DNA of 64,000 nucleotides from Calditrichia bacterium (GTDB lineage Bacteria; Calditrichota; Calditrichia; RBG-13-44-9; J075): contig JANQRS010000081.1 of the NCBI GenBank assembly GCA_028284445.1, positions 31,751 to 95,750 on the forward strand, read 5' to 3'. Below, one piece after another: positions 1 to 8,130 of the stretch (positions are counted from its first letter, which is position 1; the number at the start of each line of letters is the position of its first letter). The translations under genes were made by a program, and so were the position numbers. The notes below the pieces were generated by a model. It saw only the letters and a list, made by a program, of their open reading frames with translations. It had not been told where the DNA came from and ran no database searches.

Positions 1-85
1 TGTGGGAAAGATGGTTTTGGTGAAGTAAAGCGCCATGCTTGATGCTTGAATTTAATTTGCACTTAAGCCATGTCTCTATTTTTTT

Positions 86-173
86 CCAGTATCCAGTATC
101 CAGTATCCAGTATCCAGTATCCAGTATCCAGTATCCAGTATCCAGTATCCAGTATCCAGTATCCAGTATCCAG
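86..173. repeat. Heptanucleotide tandem repeat, CCAGTAT x about 12.5
   Basis: About 12.5 uninterrupted copies of the 7-base unit CCAGTAT run directly up to the ribosome binding site (AGAGG) of the aldo/keto reductase. Copy-number change here would alter the distance between promoter and start codon but not the reading frame of any gene. It belongs with several other 7- or 14-base repeats in the flanks of this window. Confidence 0.97.
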
Positions 174-181
174 AGGCAAAA

Positions 182-1174
182 ATGAACTACCGCTTTCTCG
201 GCAGGACAGGCATTAAAGTCTCACCGCTTTGCATGGGAACCATGTCGTTTGGCGGCATTGCTGATGAGACGGAGTCAACCGCCATGTTTCATCGCTGTCG
301 CGATGTGGGTATCAATTTCTTTGACTGCGCCAATTCTTATCAGGCTGGGGGGGCAGAGGAGATTTTGGGACGCCTCATTGCTGATTGTCGTGAAGAAGTG
401 ATTATCACTAGCAAGGGCTATTTTCCAACCAGTAATGATGTCAATGCCAGTGGCTCGACCCGGCGCCATTTGATGTATGCGCTTGAGAACAGCCTGAAGC
501 GTTTGAATACCGATCGCATTGACGTTTACTTCATTCATCGTTTTGATGATACCACTCCGCTTGAAGAAACTGTTCGGACACTTGAGGACCTTGTTCGACA
601 GGGCAAGATTCTCTACCCGGCAGCAAGCAACTATGCCGCCTGGCAGGTGGCCAAGGCTTTGGGCATTTCTGCCAAAGAAGGCTGGGCGCGTTTTGAAGTG
701 ATTCAGCCAATGTATAACGCGGTGAAGCGTCAGGCGGAAGTGGAGATTTTGCCGATGGCACAGTCCGAACAGCTTGGTGTGATTCCTTACAGTCCGTTGG
801 GCGGGGGACTGCTGACAGGCAAATACGGAAAGATCAAGCGACCGGATAGCGGCCGTCTCACGGATAACAAAATCTACCAGGCCCGCTATGGCGACGATTG
901 GATGTACGACGTCGCGGAGAAATTCACAGCGATTGCTGAAGAAGCAGACATGAAGCCAGCTACCCTGGCGGTAGCCTGGGCGGCGGCGCATCCGGCGGTC
1001 ACCGCCCCGATCATTGGTGCCCGCACAGTCGGGCAGTTGGAAGATTCCTTGGCAGCGCTTAATATTGACCTTTCACCTGAACTTCGCCAGAAGGTTTCTG
1101 ACCTCACTCCGGCGCCGCCACCTGCCACAGATCGTAATGATGAAAGAAGTGAACATAGTTTTAAGCTGCGGTAA
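182..1174 (+). CDS. Aldo/keto reductase
   Basis: A 330-residue NADPH-dependent aldo/keto reductase, a cytoplasmic TIM-barrel enzyme that reduces aldehydes or ketones. The N-terminus MNYRFLGRTGIKVSPLCMGT is typical of the family. The catalytic tetrad is visible: Asp in INFFDCANSY (about residue 49), Tyr in the same segment, Lys in ITSKGYF (about 78), and His in VYFIHRFDD (about 119). The cofactor-binding C-terminal segment PIIGARTVGQLEDSL is present. The length is normal for the family. The start at ATG 182 follows an AGAGG site next to the heptamer repeat. The substrate cannot be told from sequence. The gene stands alone and is separated from the injection-system island by more than 400 bases. 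Confidence 0.93.
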   Translation: MNYRFLGRTGIKVSPLCMGTMSFGGIADETESTAMFHRCRDVGINFFDCANSYQAGGAEEILGRLIADCREEVIITSKGYFPTSNDVNASGSTRRHLMYALENSLKRLNTDRIDVYFIHRFDDTTPLEETVRTLEDLVRQGKILYPAASNYAAWQVAKALGISAKEGWARFEVIQPMYNAVKRQAEVEILPMAQSEQLGVIPYSPLGGGLLTGKYGKIKRPDSGRLTDNKIYQARYGDDWMYDVAEKFTAIAEEADMKPATLAVAWAAAHPAVTAPIIGARTVGQLEDSLAALNIDLSPELRQKVSDLTPAPPPATDRNDERSEHSFKLR

Positions 1175-1185
1175 GGGCGTGAATA

Positions 1186-1205
1186 GAGATTGGAGATTGG
1201 AGATG
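1186..1205. repeat. Short heptamer repeat GAGATTG x about 2.9
   Basis: Two full and one partial copy of GAGATTG lie just after the aldo/keto reductase stop codon. The reverse complement of this unit recurs near 56899, linking the two flanks of the island. Confidence 0.8.
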
Positions 1206-1617
1206 CGTTAACATTTTTCCTATCTCTGAACTCGAATCTCCTTGTTCAGCGAAGTCCATCCAGTGGCATTACCAATACCCGCTGAATGAGTTATTGACTG
1301 AACTTGCGAAGATCCCCTTTATTAGACATTGACTTTATAAGATGAGAATTTTTTTTATTTTGAATCCTCTCTATACTAGTAGCGCTGTTAAGAGTTACAA
1401 TTAGTGAAACTGTGCGGAGTATTAATATCCGCTAGAAATAGTATGTGGATTTAGGTTTTGAGAAAATCGCCTAATTTATACATAAATTAAATTTTACTTG
1501 AAATACACTGTCGGTATTTATAATATTGATGTTCGGAGTTCTTTGTCACCGCTGAAAACAATCTAGATTTCTTCGATGTTCTGATGCTTATTTCAAATCA
1601 TAGAAGCTCTGCTTACT
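1206..1617. other. AT-rich intergenic region before the sigma-54-type activator
   Basis: About 410 bases without a convincing gene on either strand. The region is AT-rich from about 1340 on. I see no canonical -24/-12 element, no strong terminator hairpin and no tRNA. It probably holds the promoter of the regulator that follows, but I cannot point to one. Confidence 0.6.
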
Positions 1618-3021
1618 ATGGTGGTCATGAAGGAGTATATTGTGTGGGAATCGAGAATTACGATCTTCGATCCTTGGGCGACCGTTGAATCTGCAGAAAT
1701 CAAGTCGTTAATCCACTCCAAAACAGGGATACAGGCCTGTATAGTTACGGGTGGCGATAATTGCTGGGAGACCATTAACCAGTCTGGCCTGATCTTGGTG
1801 CTATTCTCCAAATGTGCGGAAAGGCATTTAAGCAATTCATATCGAAATTTTCTAGAAAACTGCCCGCCTGTCCCTGTAATTGGTCTGATTAGTAGGGCGC
1901 CGGATGAACAACTTCGCCAAACAATCAAAAACCATATGTGGCATTGTATAACACCACCATATTCTGATGATAATCTTGTAATTCATATTGAAAAATATCT
2001 TACAAAGAAGCCCTTTGCCAGAACCCGGATTTCGCAAAAAGATGTAAAATTGCTGCTTGGTGACAACCTTCTCAAAGGGCGGTCACCTGAAATAGAGCTC
2101 GTTAAGGAACATGTTAGCAGAGTGGCTCGCCACAATATTACGGTGCTTTTGAATGGGGAAACAGGCACTGGTAAAGAACTGGCAGCGCGAATGATTCATT
2201 TTTTGAGTCCGCGGGCGGAATGTCGATTTGTGCCAGTAAACTGTGGCGCCATTCCCACAGAATTATTTGAAAATGAGCTTTTTGGGCATAAGAAAGGTGC
2301 CTATACGACTGCAAATTCTTCCGAAGAAGGGCTTATCAGTTATGCTAACGGTGGTACGCTTTTTTTGGATGAAATTGAATCCATGCCGGCCATGGCTCAG
2401 GCGAAATTACTGCGTTTTCTCGAAGAAAAGAAATTCAAACCTCTCGGACAGCCTGAATTTGTGTCTGCTGATGTACGGCTTATTGCAGCAGCCAAAGGAG
2501 AATTGTGGTCAAAGCTCAAATGCGGGCAGTTTCGCGAAGATCTTTTTTATCGTTTGAGTGTTTTTCAAATAGATTTGCCGTGCTTAAGCGACAGATTGGA
2601 TGATATTCCTCTATTAGTCGAACATTTTATTAGTCGTTATGCTTTGATATACCAAAAGGAAGTCCACGGAATTGAGGCAGCTAGCCTCATCAAATTATTA
2701 CACCATGACTGGCCAGGCAATATACGTGAATTGGATAACGTAATTCACAAAGCCGTTGTCATGGCTGAAGGTGAAACTATTAAGCCAAATGAAATTGAAT
2801 TACGAACCACTAAAGCAGCAAGTAATTCGACAGATATTTCTTCGTTTAAACATGCCAAAGACAAGACCATAATGGAATTTGAACAAAGATATCTGATTAA
2901 CTTGTTATCGCAAACGCATGGCAATGTAACTCACGCTGCACAATATGCCCAAAAGGATCGCAGAGCATTCTGCCGATTGTTAAAAAAACACAATATCAAT
3001 CCTGCTGAATTTCGCCTCTAG
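1618..3021 (+). CDS. Sigma-54 interaction domain transcriptional activator (NtrC-like)
   Basis: A 467-residue bacterial enhancer-binding protein. Residues about 1-135 look like a divergent receiver domain. Residues about 150-385 form the AAA+ sigma-54 interaction domain, with Walker A GETGTGKE (about 180), the conserved FENELFGHKKGAY segment, Walker B GGTLFLDEIES and the arginine region. The C-terminus (about 420-467) is a Fis-type helix-turn-helix. The loop that normally reads GAFTGA and contacts sigma-54 reads GAYTTA here. This is a non-standard form, so sigma-54 activation may be altered or lost. The gene sits immediately upstream of the injection-system genes in the same direction, so it is the obvious candidate regulator, but that role is inferred from position only. 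ATG 1627 is an alternative start. Confidence 0.88.
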   Translation: MVVMKEYIVWESRITIFDPWATVESAEIKSLIHSKTGIQACIVTGGDNCWETINQSGLILVLFSKCAERHLSNSYRNFLENCPPVPVIGLISRAPDEQLRQTIKNHMWHCITPPYSDDNLVIHIEKYLTKKPFARTRISQKDVKLLLGDNLLKGRSPEIELVKEHVSRVARHNITVLLNGETGTGKELAARMIHFLSPRAECRFVPVNCGAIPTELFENELFGHKKGAYTTANSSEEGLISYANGGTLFLDEIESMPAMAQAKLLRFLEEKKFKPLGQPEFVSADVRLIAAAKGELWSKLKCGQFREDLFYRLSVFQIDLPCLSDRLDDIPLLVEHFISRYALIYQKEVHGIEAASLIKLLHHDWPGNIRELDNVIHKAVVMAEGETIKPNEIELRTTKAASNSTDISSFKHAKDKTIMEFEQRYLINLLSQTHGNVTHAAQYAQKDRRAFCRLLKKHNINPAEFRL

Positions 3022-3439
3022 ATATAGGAACATCCTTCTTCTCCTGCACCTGACAAAATTAAGCTACGCAAAATTTTGATCTTTTCTCCGATTCTTGGTG
3101 AAACAATCTCAAATCACCTGGCTATTTCGCCTTTGATTGGCACGTCAGATCGCATCACTTGCTGTGACAAATAGTTCCAAGCCAGTGACTTTTATACCCC
3201 ACCAGTCAAATATTCAATAAATAACAACTTACCTGAATACTGTAGTGCCTGCTGTGATCTTTAGGTTCCAATTCTGTATCTACGGCTTTCCGCTTATCAT
3301 TCGTAAGACAATATATAATAATGGTTTAGTAAGATACTGTTTTTTTGGAACAGGATTTGATTAATAAAAAGGAAAAAGGAATCGAGCTACGGATCGCTTT
3401 GATAAAGAAATTTGCAGCAAAATACTGAGCTATTTACAA
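3022..3439. other. Intergenic region upstream of the injection-system genes
   Basis: About 420 bases without a confident gene. It should contain the promoter of the structural operon. A near match to a -24/-12 promoter (TTGGCACG near 3137) has an 11-base rather than 10-base gap between GG and GC, so I do not call it. The reading frame of the next small gene is open from about 3368, but no ATG, GTG or TTG lies in that frame before 3440. Confidence 0.5.
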
Positions 3440-3655
3440 GTGCAAAAGCATTTTGAAGACAATCTAGATGGAATACTCATCGCTGTCTATCAACAGGAAA
3501 TCAACAAGCTGACCGATGTTATTCTTGCCAATTTGGGCTATTTGATTTCTGCAAATATTCTGGATGCGCAGGCAGATGCTAAAGGCACTACCCGGTACGC
3601 CATAAAAGGCGATAAAAAAAAGATCGAGGAATTCCTGAAAGGTGTATCCGGCTGA
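3440..3655 (+). CDS. Small hypothetical protein
   Basis: A 71-residue predicted protein starting with GTG. It is mostly helical, with a C-terminal segment TTRYAIKGDKKKIEEFLKGV that could be a small winged-helix or adaptor fold. I do not recognise the family. The in-frame sequence upstream (back to about 3368) is open and reads plausibly as protein, with an AAGGA-rich stretch near 3371-3380 but no standard start codon. The true N-terminus may therefore be longer or use a rare start. It lies 72 bases before the AAA+ ATPase, in the same direction. Confidence 0.45.
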   Translation: MQKHFEDNLDGILIAVYQQEINKLTDVILANLGYLISANILDAQADAKGTTRYAIKGDKKKIEEFLKGVSG

Positions 3656-3727
3656 AATTATTTACTGTAAAATAATTTCATTTCTTTCGGTATCCCATTA
3701 CGAAAACGGTATGGAGCAGTTAGTTAG

Positions 3728-5926
3728 ATGCAAGCAAAGAATCAAACTTTTTACAAAAACAGCATTGAACATTTACATGATGAGCTTCTATGGCTCAATC
3801 ATATCATATTCAATTATGTATCGACAGCCCGTAGCGCCAATGTTATTCAAAAATTCAATAATTTCTCAGGCTTTTACATTTCAGATGATGAGGTTGACAG
3901 CATATTAAACCAGCCTGATTTCTTGGGAAGTGCTAACATTGTCACGCAGGACAATGGAATTGCTGTTCCCAATCGTAATCTAATTGAAGGAAAGATAAGT
4001 GCTAGCTATGACAACGGTATATATCTTTCGCTAAATGATCTACGGCTTCGATTTGGATTGACCTATTTTGAATATGCTGTTTTCATCATATGCCTGGCTC
4101 CTCAATTAGATGCTCGATATCAAAAGCTTTATGCGTATTTGCAGAATGATCTTAGCAAAAAGGCCCCTGGAATTGACTTGATACTTGACTTTCTTTCCGG
4201 GACACCAGAAGAACGACTTCATAATATTAAGTTCTTTCATCCTTCGGCACCCCTGCAAAAATTTAATTTGGTTGAAAAAGTAACAATTGGCTATGAAACA
4301 GTGAAGGTCTTGGGGTTCTTGAGTGTGCCTCAGCGCTTGACCTTTTTTGTGCTCGAAAATCAATTTGTTGAACCAAATCTTGAAAAAGTGTTGCGTCTTC
4401 ATAAACCGCTCTCATTCGACTCTATTGTTGTGTCCGACAACTTGCAAACACAGTTAAAAGATTTGATCAAAGAGTTAGTTCCTGCCAATGGTGAAAAGCA
4501 ATTAGGGACAATGTTTTTTCTTACCGGTCGCGAAGGCAGCGGACGTAAAACGATTACAAGGGCAATATGTAGTGAACTGAACGTATTGTGTGGGGTCGTA
4601 GACTTGCGTGCGCTAAAGCGTGATCCGGAAAGTTTCCGCGATAGAATTCGGTTAATCCTGCGCGAGGGAATTCTCCAGCCGTGTATTATTTGTTTCGATA
4701 ACTTTGAAACTTTGCAACAGACAAACGACTCAGACAAATTCCTCTTGGATATACTGGTTCAGGAACTTCGAGAGTTTGGTTGGATCACTGTTGCATGCAG
4801 CCAGAATCCTATGCCGTCCGAGTTGCTGGATGACTTGTCTGTATACCCAATTGAATTGCCCTTTCCCAATTACAATCAACAGAAAGAACTATGGTACCTT
4901 AATCTCAAACGCGAATTGGGGGATGGTGATTTGCCGGAAATTGCGATGCTTCCTCAGCGTTTTACTCTGAGCGCCGGACAAATCAAGAGATCTGTCATAT
5001 TGGCGAACCGGATCGCTCAGATCCGGAGTCCTTTAAAGTATCAGATAACAAAAGAAGATTTGTTTGCTAGTAGCCGAATCCAATCTCAGCCGCAGTTATC
5101 GACAATGGCAAGGAAGGTCAAATCAAATTATCGCTGGAGCAGTTTAGTGCTGCCGGATGAACAGATGGAACAATTGAAAGAACTGGCCAGTCATTTCAAG
5201 AACAAGAATCTTGTCATGGATGATTGGGGTTTCGCCACAAAACTATCACTTGGGCAAGGTATCAACGCCCTGTTCTCAGGCCCGTCCGGTACCGGCAAAA
5301 CGATGGCTGCGGAGATAATTGCCGCTCAATTTGGACTGGATTTATACAAGATTGATCTATCAGGCGTTGTCAATAAATATATCGGCGAAACAGAGAAGAA
5401 TCTCAACCGGGTTTTCACAGAGGCCGAACGAAGCAATGCAATCCTGTTCTTCGACGAAGCCGACGCCTTACTCGGAAAACGATCGGAGGTCAAAGATGCT
5501 CATGATCGATACGCCAATGTTGAAGTTGCCTATTTACTGCAAAAGATGGAAGAATACAACGGAATTACGATCCTGGCGACCAATCTAAGTCAGAATATTG
5601 ACGAAGCCTTTACGCGACGCATTCGCTTTATAGTGGAATTCCCAATGCCGTCACTAAAAGATCGACGTCGTATTTGGGACGGGATTTGGCCGGCTAATAT
5701 CCCGTTGGCCACTGAGTTGGATCTGGATTTTATGGCAACTCAATTTAAGCTGAGTGGCGGGAATATTCGAAATATTGCCTTGTCTGCTGCATTCTATGCA
5801 GCCAATAATGGGCAGATCGTCAAAATGGAACATTTGGTGCGGGCTACAAAACGGGAATTCCAAAAAATCGGGCGACCGTGTGGCAAGAGCGAATTTGGCA
5901 AGTATTACGGCTTGCTTTTCAATTAG
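3728..5926 (+). CDS. AAA+ ATPase of contractile injection system (Afp15-like)
   Basis: A 732-residue double-AAA protein of the type found in essentially all Afp/PVC-like contractile injection clusters, where it is thought to aid particle assembly. An N-terminal helical region (about 1-230) is followed by a first nucleotide-binding module with the altered P-loop GREGSGRKT (about 266). The Walker B of this module is weakened to CIICFDNFE, so it may be inactive or regulatory. The second module is canonical, with Walker A GPSGTGKT (about 517), Walker B ILFFDEADALLGKR (about 572), sensor-1 ILATNLSQN and the arginine finger region FTRRIRF. It overlaps no upstream gene. A YkgJ-type gene starts 32 bases downstream. 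The AAA gene supports assignment to the extracellular injection class rather than to a T6SS or a prophage. Confidence 0.88.
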   Translation: MQAKNQTFYKNSIEHLHDELLWLNHIIFNYVSTARSANVIQKFNNFSGFYISDDEVDSILNQPDFLGSANIVTQDNGIAVPNRNLIEGKISASYDNGIYLSLNDLRLRFGLTYFEYAVFIICLAPQLDARYQKLYAYLQNDLSKKAPGIDLILDFLSGTPEERLHNIKFFHPSAPLQKFNLVEKVTIGYETVKVLGFLSVPQRLTFFVLENQFVEPNLEKVLRLHKPLSFDSIVVSDNLQTQLKDLIKELVPANGEKQLGTMFFLTGREGSGRKTITRAICSELNVLCGVVDLRALKRDPESFRDRIRLILREGILQPCIICFDNFETLQQTNDSDKFLLDILVQELREFGWITVACSQNPMPSELLDDLSVYPIELPFPNYNQQKELWYLNLKRELGDGDLPEIAMLPQRFTLSAGQIKRSVILANRIAQIRSPLKYQITKEDLFASSRIQSQPQLSTMARKVKSNYRWSSLVLPDEQMEQLKELASHFKNKNLVMDDWGFATKLSLGQGINALFSGPSGTGKTMAAEIIAAQFGLDLYKIDLSGVVNKYIGETEKNLNRVFTEAERSNAILFFDEADALLGKRSEVKDAHDRYANVEVAYLLQKMEEYNGITILATNLSQNIDEAFTRRIRFIVEFPMPSLKDRRRIWDGIWPANIPLATELDLDFMATQFKLSGGNIRNIALSAAFYAANNGQIVKMEHLVRATKREFQKIGRPCGKSEFGKYYGLLFN

Positions 5927-5958
5927 CGTCAAAATCAATCAATCCTATCAAAGGTGTC

Positions 5959-6675
5959 ATGGAGAATTCTTTTAACAGCAATTCCGCCCAACTCAAAAAA
6001 ATGGATCCTGAAGTGCTAAACAAGGATTATGGCTTTTCAATTGATTCGCGAAAAGAAACTGCCACCGGGTTACGCTACTGTCATAGCAGAATCAATGATA
6101 ATACCACCAAGACGCTGGAGTCTACTGCATTCCTCTATGCGCTTATCGAGATACTATTGGAAAAAGGAATGTTACCTGTCGAGGAGCTCGACTCTCGTAA
6201 AAAGAAAATTGCCTCACGTCTGGTTGAAAAGTTTTCGCAAAGTGGGACCGGGCTGATGTATCAAGATTCTGACCTGGATAAATATGAGTTTGACGAAGAA
6301 GCTGAAGTGGATTGCCAAAGCAACCTGGCTGCATGCAAAGCCGTCTGTTGCAAACTGCCATTTGCACTTTCAGAACAGGACGTTGAGGAAGGCATCGTAA
6401 AATGGAATTTTAAACGTCCATACCTCATTGCTCACGATGAGGATGGTTACTGTGTGCATCTGGACAGGGAAACTTTTCACTGTACTATTCGCGATAATCG
6501 TCCCTTGCCTTGCCGGGGATTTGATTGCAGGTCCAGTGAGCGATGGCCTATTTGGGAGAACTATAGCGAAAAGAGAGTCAATGTTCAATTCATTGAAAGA
6601 ATAAACAACCAGGAAATTGGCCGGATGTTCTTTGAGGTGGCTGATAATGGATCGGCAAAGGTAGATAATGAGTAG
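5959..6675 (+). CDS. YkgJ-family cysteine-cluster protein
   Basis: A protein of 238 residues from ATG 5959. An upstream GTG start at 5878 would overlap the ATPase and is less likely. Residues about 118-200 hold the Zn/Fe-chelating YkgJ pattern: CxxxxxxCxxxCC followed by a distal Cys (GYCVHLDRETFHC) and CRGFDC. The N-terminal part is helical with no recognised domain. Function is unknown for the family; the cysteines are expected to bind a metal or cluster. It lies between the ATPase and the DUF4255 cap gene and overlaps the latter by 8 bases, so it is translated as part of the injection operon. A second, tandem YkgJ protein occurs in the cargo island at 36590. Confidence 0.8.
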   Translation: MENSFNSNSAQLKKMDPEVLNKDYGFSIDSRKETATGLRYCHSRINDNTTKTLESTAFLYALIEILLEKGMLPVEELDSRKKKIASRLVEKFSQSGTGLMYQDSDLDKYEFDEEAEVDCQSNLAACKAVCCKLPFALSEQDVEEGIVKWNFKRPYLIAHDEDGYCVHLDRETFHCTIRDNRPLPCRGFDCRSSERWPIWENYSEKRVNVQFIERINNQEIGRMFFEVADNGSAKVDNE

Positions 6676-7258
6676 CTTTACCGTGATTCAAGATGTTGGG
6701 TTAACGATGGTCGGCCTCCTCCGCGATAACATGGCTGACGTGTTCACCCCTGGTACAGATCTCAAAGCTGCAATTGTGCTCGGCTCCCCTGCAGAAGTCA
6801 AAACAATTCAAAAGGAACTGCGCCTATTGCTCTTCCTTTATGCTATCCGAATCGATGAACATCATCGGAATGAGGAAGTGACTGCATCAGACTTCTTGCA
6901 CCGCCGCCGTCCCCCGGTAGCCCTGGATTTGCATTATATGCTGACGCCTTATCACCCAGAAAGCATTTCCGTTGCGGAAGGAACTCTGCTGGATCATAAA
7001 ATATTAGGGCGGGCCATGCAAGTTTTTCACGATTACTCGATCCTCAAAGGATCTATACTTCGCGGTGATCTTAACGGCAGCACTGATGAATTCTGGCTGG
7101 TTCAATCCCAATTGTCTGTGAATGACATGTCAGAAATCTGGTCAACTTTCTCCGAAACATTCTATCGACTCTCGGCTTTCTATACTGTCTCCCCGGTTCG
7201 GATTGATCCGATGCGTGAGCGTGAGGTCGGAAGAGTTGTAGAAGGAACAGTGGATTAA
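6668..7258 (+). CDS. DUF4255 / Pvc16-family tail cap or terminator protein (Afp16-like)
   Basis: A 196-residue protein matching the DUF4255/Pvc16 pattern. An N-terminal 'IQDVGLTMVGLLRDNM' helix is followed by the region PPVALDLHYMLTPY, typical of this family. In Afp and PVC particles the homologue caps the distal end of the tube and sheath. The start overlaps the YkgJ gene by 8 bases, and the stop lies one base before the next ATG, so translation is tightly coupled. Length is within the family range. Confidence 0.85.
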   Translation: MSSFTVIQDVGLTMVGLLRDNMADVFTPGTDLKAAIVLGSPAEVKTIQKELRLLLFLYAIRIDEHHRNEEVTASDFLHRRRPPVALDLHYMLTPYHPESISVAEGTLLDHKILGRAMQVFHDYSILKGSILRGDLNGSTDEFWLVQSQLSVNDMSEIWSTFSETFYRLSAFYTVSPVRIDPMREREVGRVVEGTVD

Positions 7259-7259
7259 T

Positions 7260-8036
7260 ATGAGAGAGATAACCAAACAGCGGTTTTTTCTTGGCCGCAA
7301 GCTTTTTAGAGCTTCTTTCACAGTTTTCCCGCAGGATCGATTTAATCCGCAGAGCCGCTTGCGTGGAAACCTGAAGGTGATTCTGGAGCAAGATCAAAAG
7401 CAGGGTATTCCCAATTTAAGCGGCTACTACAATTTTACAGATATGCCGGACAGATCCTATACAGTTTGCATCGAAAGCGAGTTTTACCATCGTAAGAAAT
7501 TTACTGTCCATCTGGATCGCGATAGCTCTCCGCCGCCTTCTAATTCGCCGCCATGTGCCGGGGTTGTGGACCAAAGTGATAAGGATTTGGAATGCAGGAT
7601 CTATAAAGGCGTTGTGGTAATTACTGTGCATTTGCAACCGAAACCCAATTACCCGTTTCCGTCAGCAACGAGTTTGATTCGTGGAATGGTGTTTGATAAG
7701 AACAATAACCCGCTACCAGCGGCAAAGGTTCAGGTCGTTGGCAGCGAATTGGAAAACCTGACAACTGAAAAAGGAGAATATGTTCTCTTCTTTACCAATT
7801 TGAAATACGATCCCGAGAACCCGAAGAACAGCGATATTATCGTTGTTGACGATCAAAATGATCCGGATTTTGGGAAGCGTTTTGTGAAGGGCCCGGCCGA
7901 TAATAGTCCGCCGTTTTCAAGAGCCATCCGGCTCAGGGCGGTAAGCGATAGTTCACCCTTGGACATCTCGCCGGAAGTCCTCCTTGCTGGACTTGAGGAG
8001 GGCACGACAGCATCCAAAGATATTTTCTATAGCTAA
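7260..8036 (+). CDS. Carboxypeptidase-regulatory-like domain protein in CIS operon
   Basis: 258 residues, immediately after the cap gene. Residues about 138-175 (SLIRGMVFDKNNNPLPAAKV, then a TEKGEY turn) form a carboxypeptidase-regulatory-like or transthyretin-like beta sandwich. The first 110 residues look like a second beta domain containing a Pro/Ser-rich loop. No signal peptide or membrane segment is present, so it is probably a structural or decoration component of the particle. Proteins of this kind occur beside the cap gene in other injection clusters, but their role is not established. Product identity is moderate and function unknown. Confidence 0.6.
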   Translation: MREITKQRFFLGRKLFRASFTVFPQDRFNPQSRLRGNLKVILEQDQKQGIPNLSGYYNFTDMPDRSYTVCIESEFYHRKKFTVHLDRDSSPPPSNSPPCAGVVDQSDKDLECRIYKGVVVITVHLQPKPNYPFPSATSLIRGMVFDKNNNPLPAAKVQVVGSELENLTTEKGEYVLFFTNLKYDPENPKNSDIIVVDDQNDPDFGKRFVKGPADNSPPFSRAIRLRAVSDSSPLDISPEVLLAGLEEGTTASKDIFYS

Positions 8037-8052
8037 TTGAGGGAGGTACTGA

Positions 8053-8130
8053 ATGACTAAAAAACTGTCTATCCCTCAGCCAGATATTTGTAGCATGTGG
8101 CCATCAATTACTAAAAGGAGGGCATTGTAA
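8053..8130 (+). CDS. Possible 25-residue leader peptide before sheath gene
   Basis: A short frame starts with ATG at 8053, preceded by a near-perfect GGGAGG ribosome site 6-7 bases upstream. It encodes 25 residues (MTKKLSIPQPDICSMWPSIT then KRRAL). Its TAA stop overlaps the sheath ATG by one base (TAATG), and the sheath ribosome site AAGGAGGG lies within its last codons. This arrangement suggests translational coupling or a leader for the highly expressed sheath gene. No homology is recognised. It could also be a chance frame. Confidence 0.4.
   Translation: MTKKLSIPQPDICSMWPSITKRRAL

Noticed and set aside
86..173. Possible CRISPR or attachment site at the left repeat array
   Set aside because: The repeats are directly adjacent 7-mers with no spacers, and no cas, integrase or tRNA gene is nearby.
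275..991. 238-residue open frame opposite the aldo/keto reductase
   Set aside because: It lies entirely antisense to a clear enzyme gene, has no ribosome site and reads like a shadow translation.
3137..3156. Sigma-54-like promoter (TTGGCACG followed by CGCATC)
   Set aside because: The GG and GC doublets are separated by 11 bases instead of the strictly conserved 10, and the -12 element does not read TTGC.
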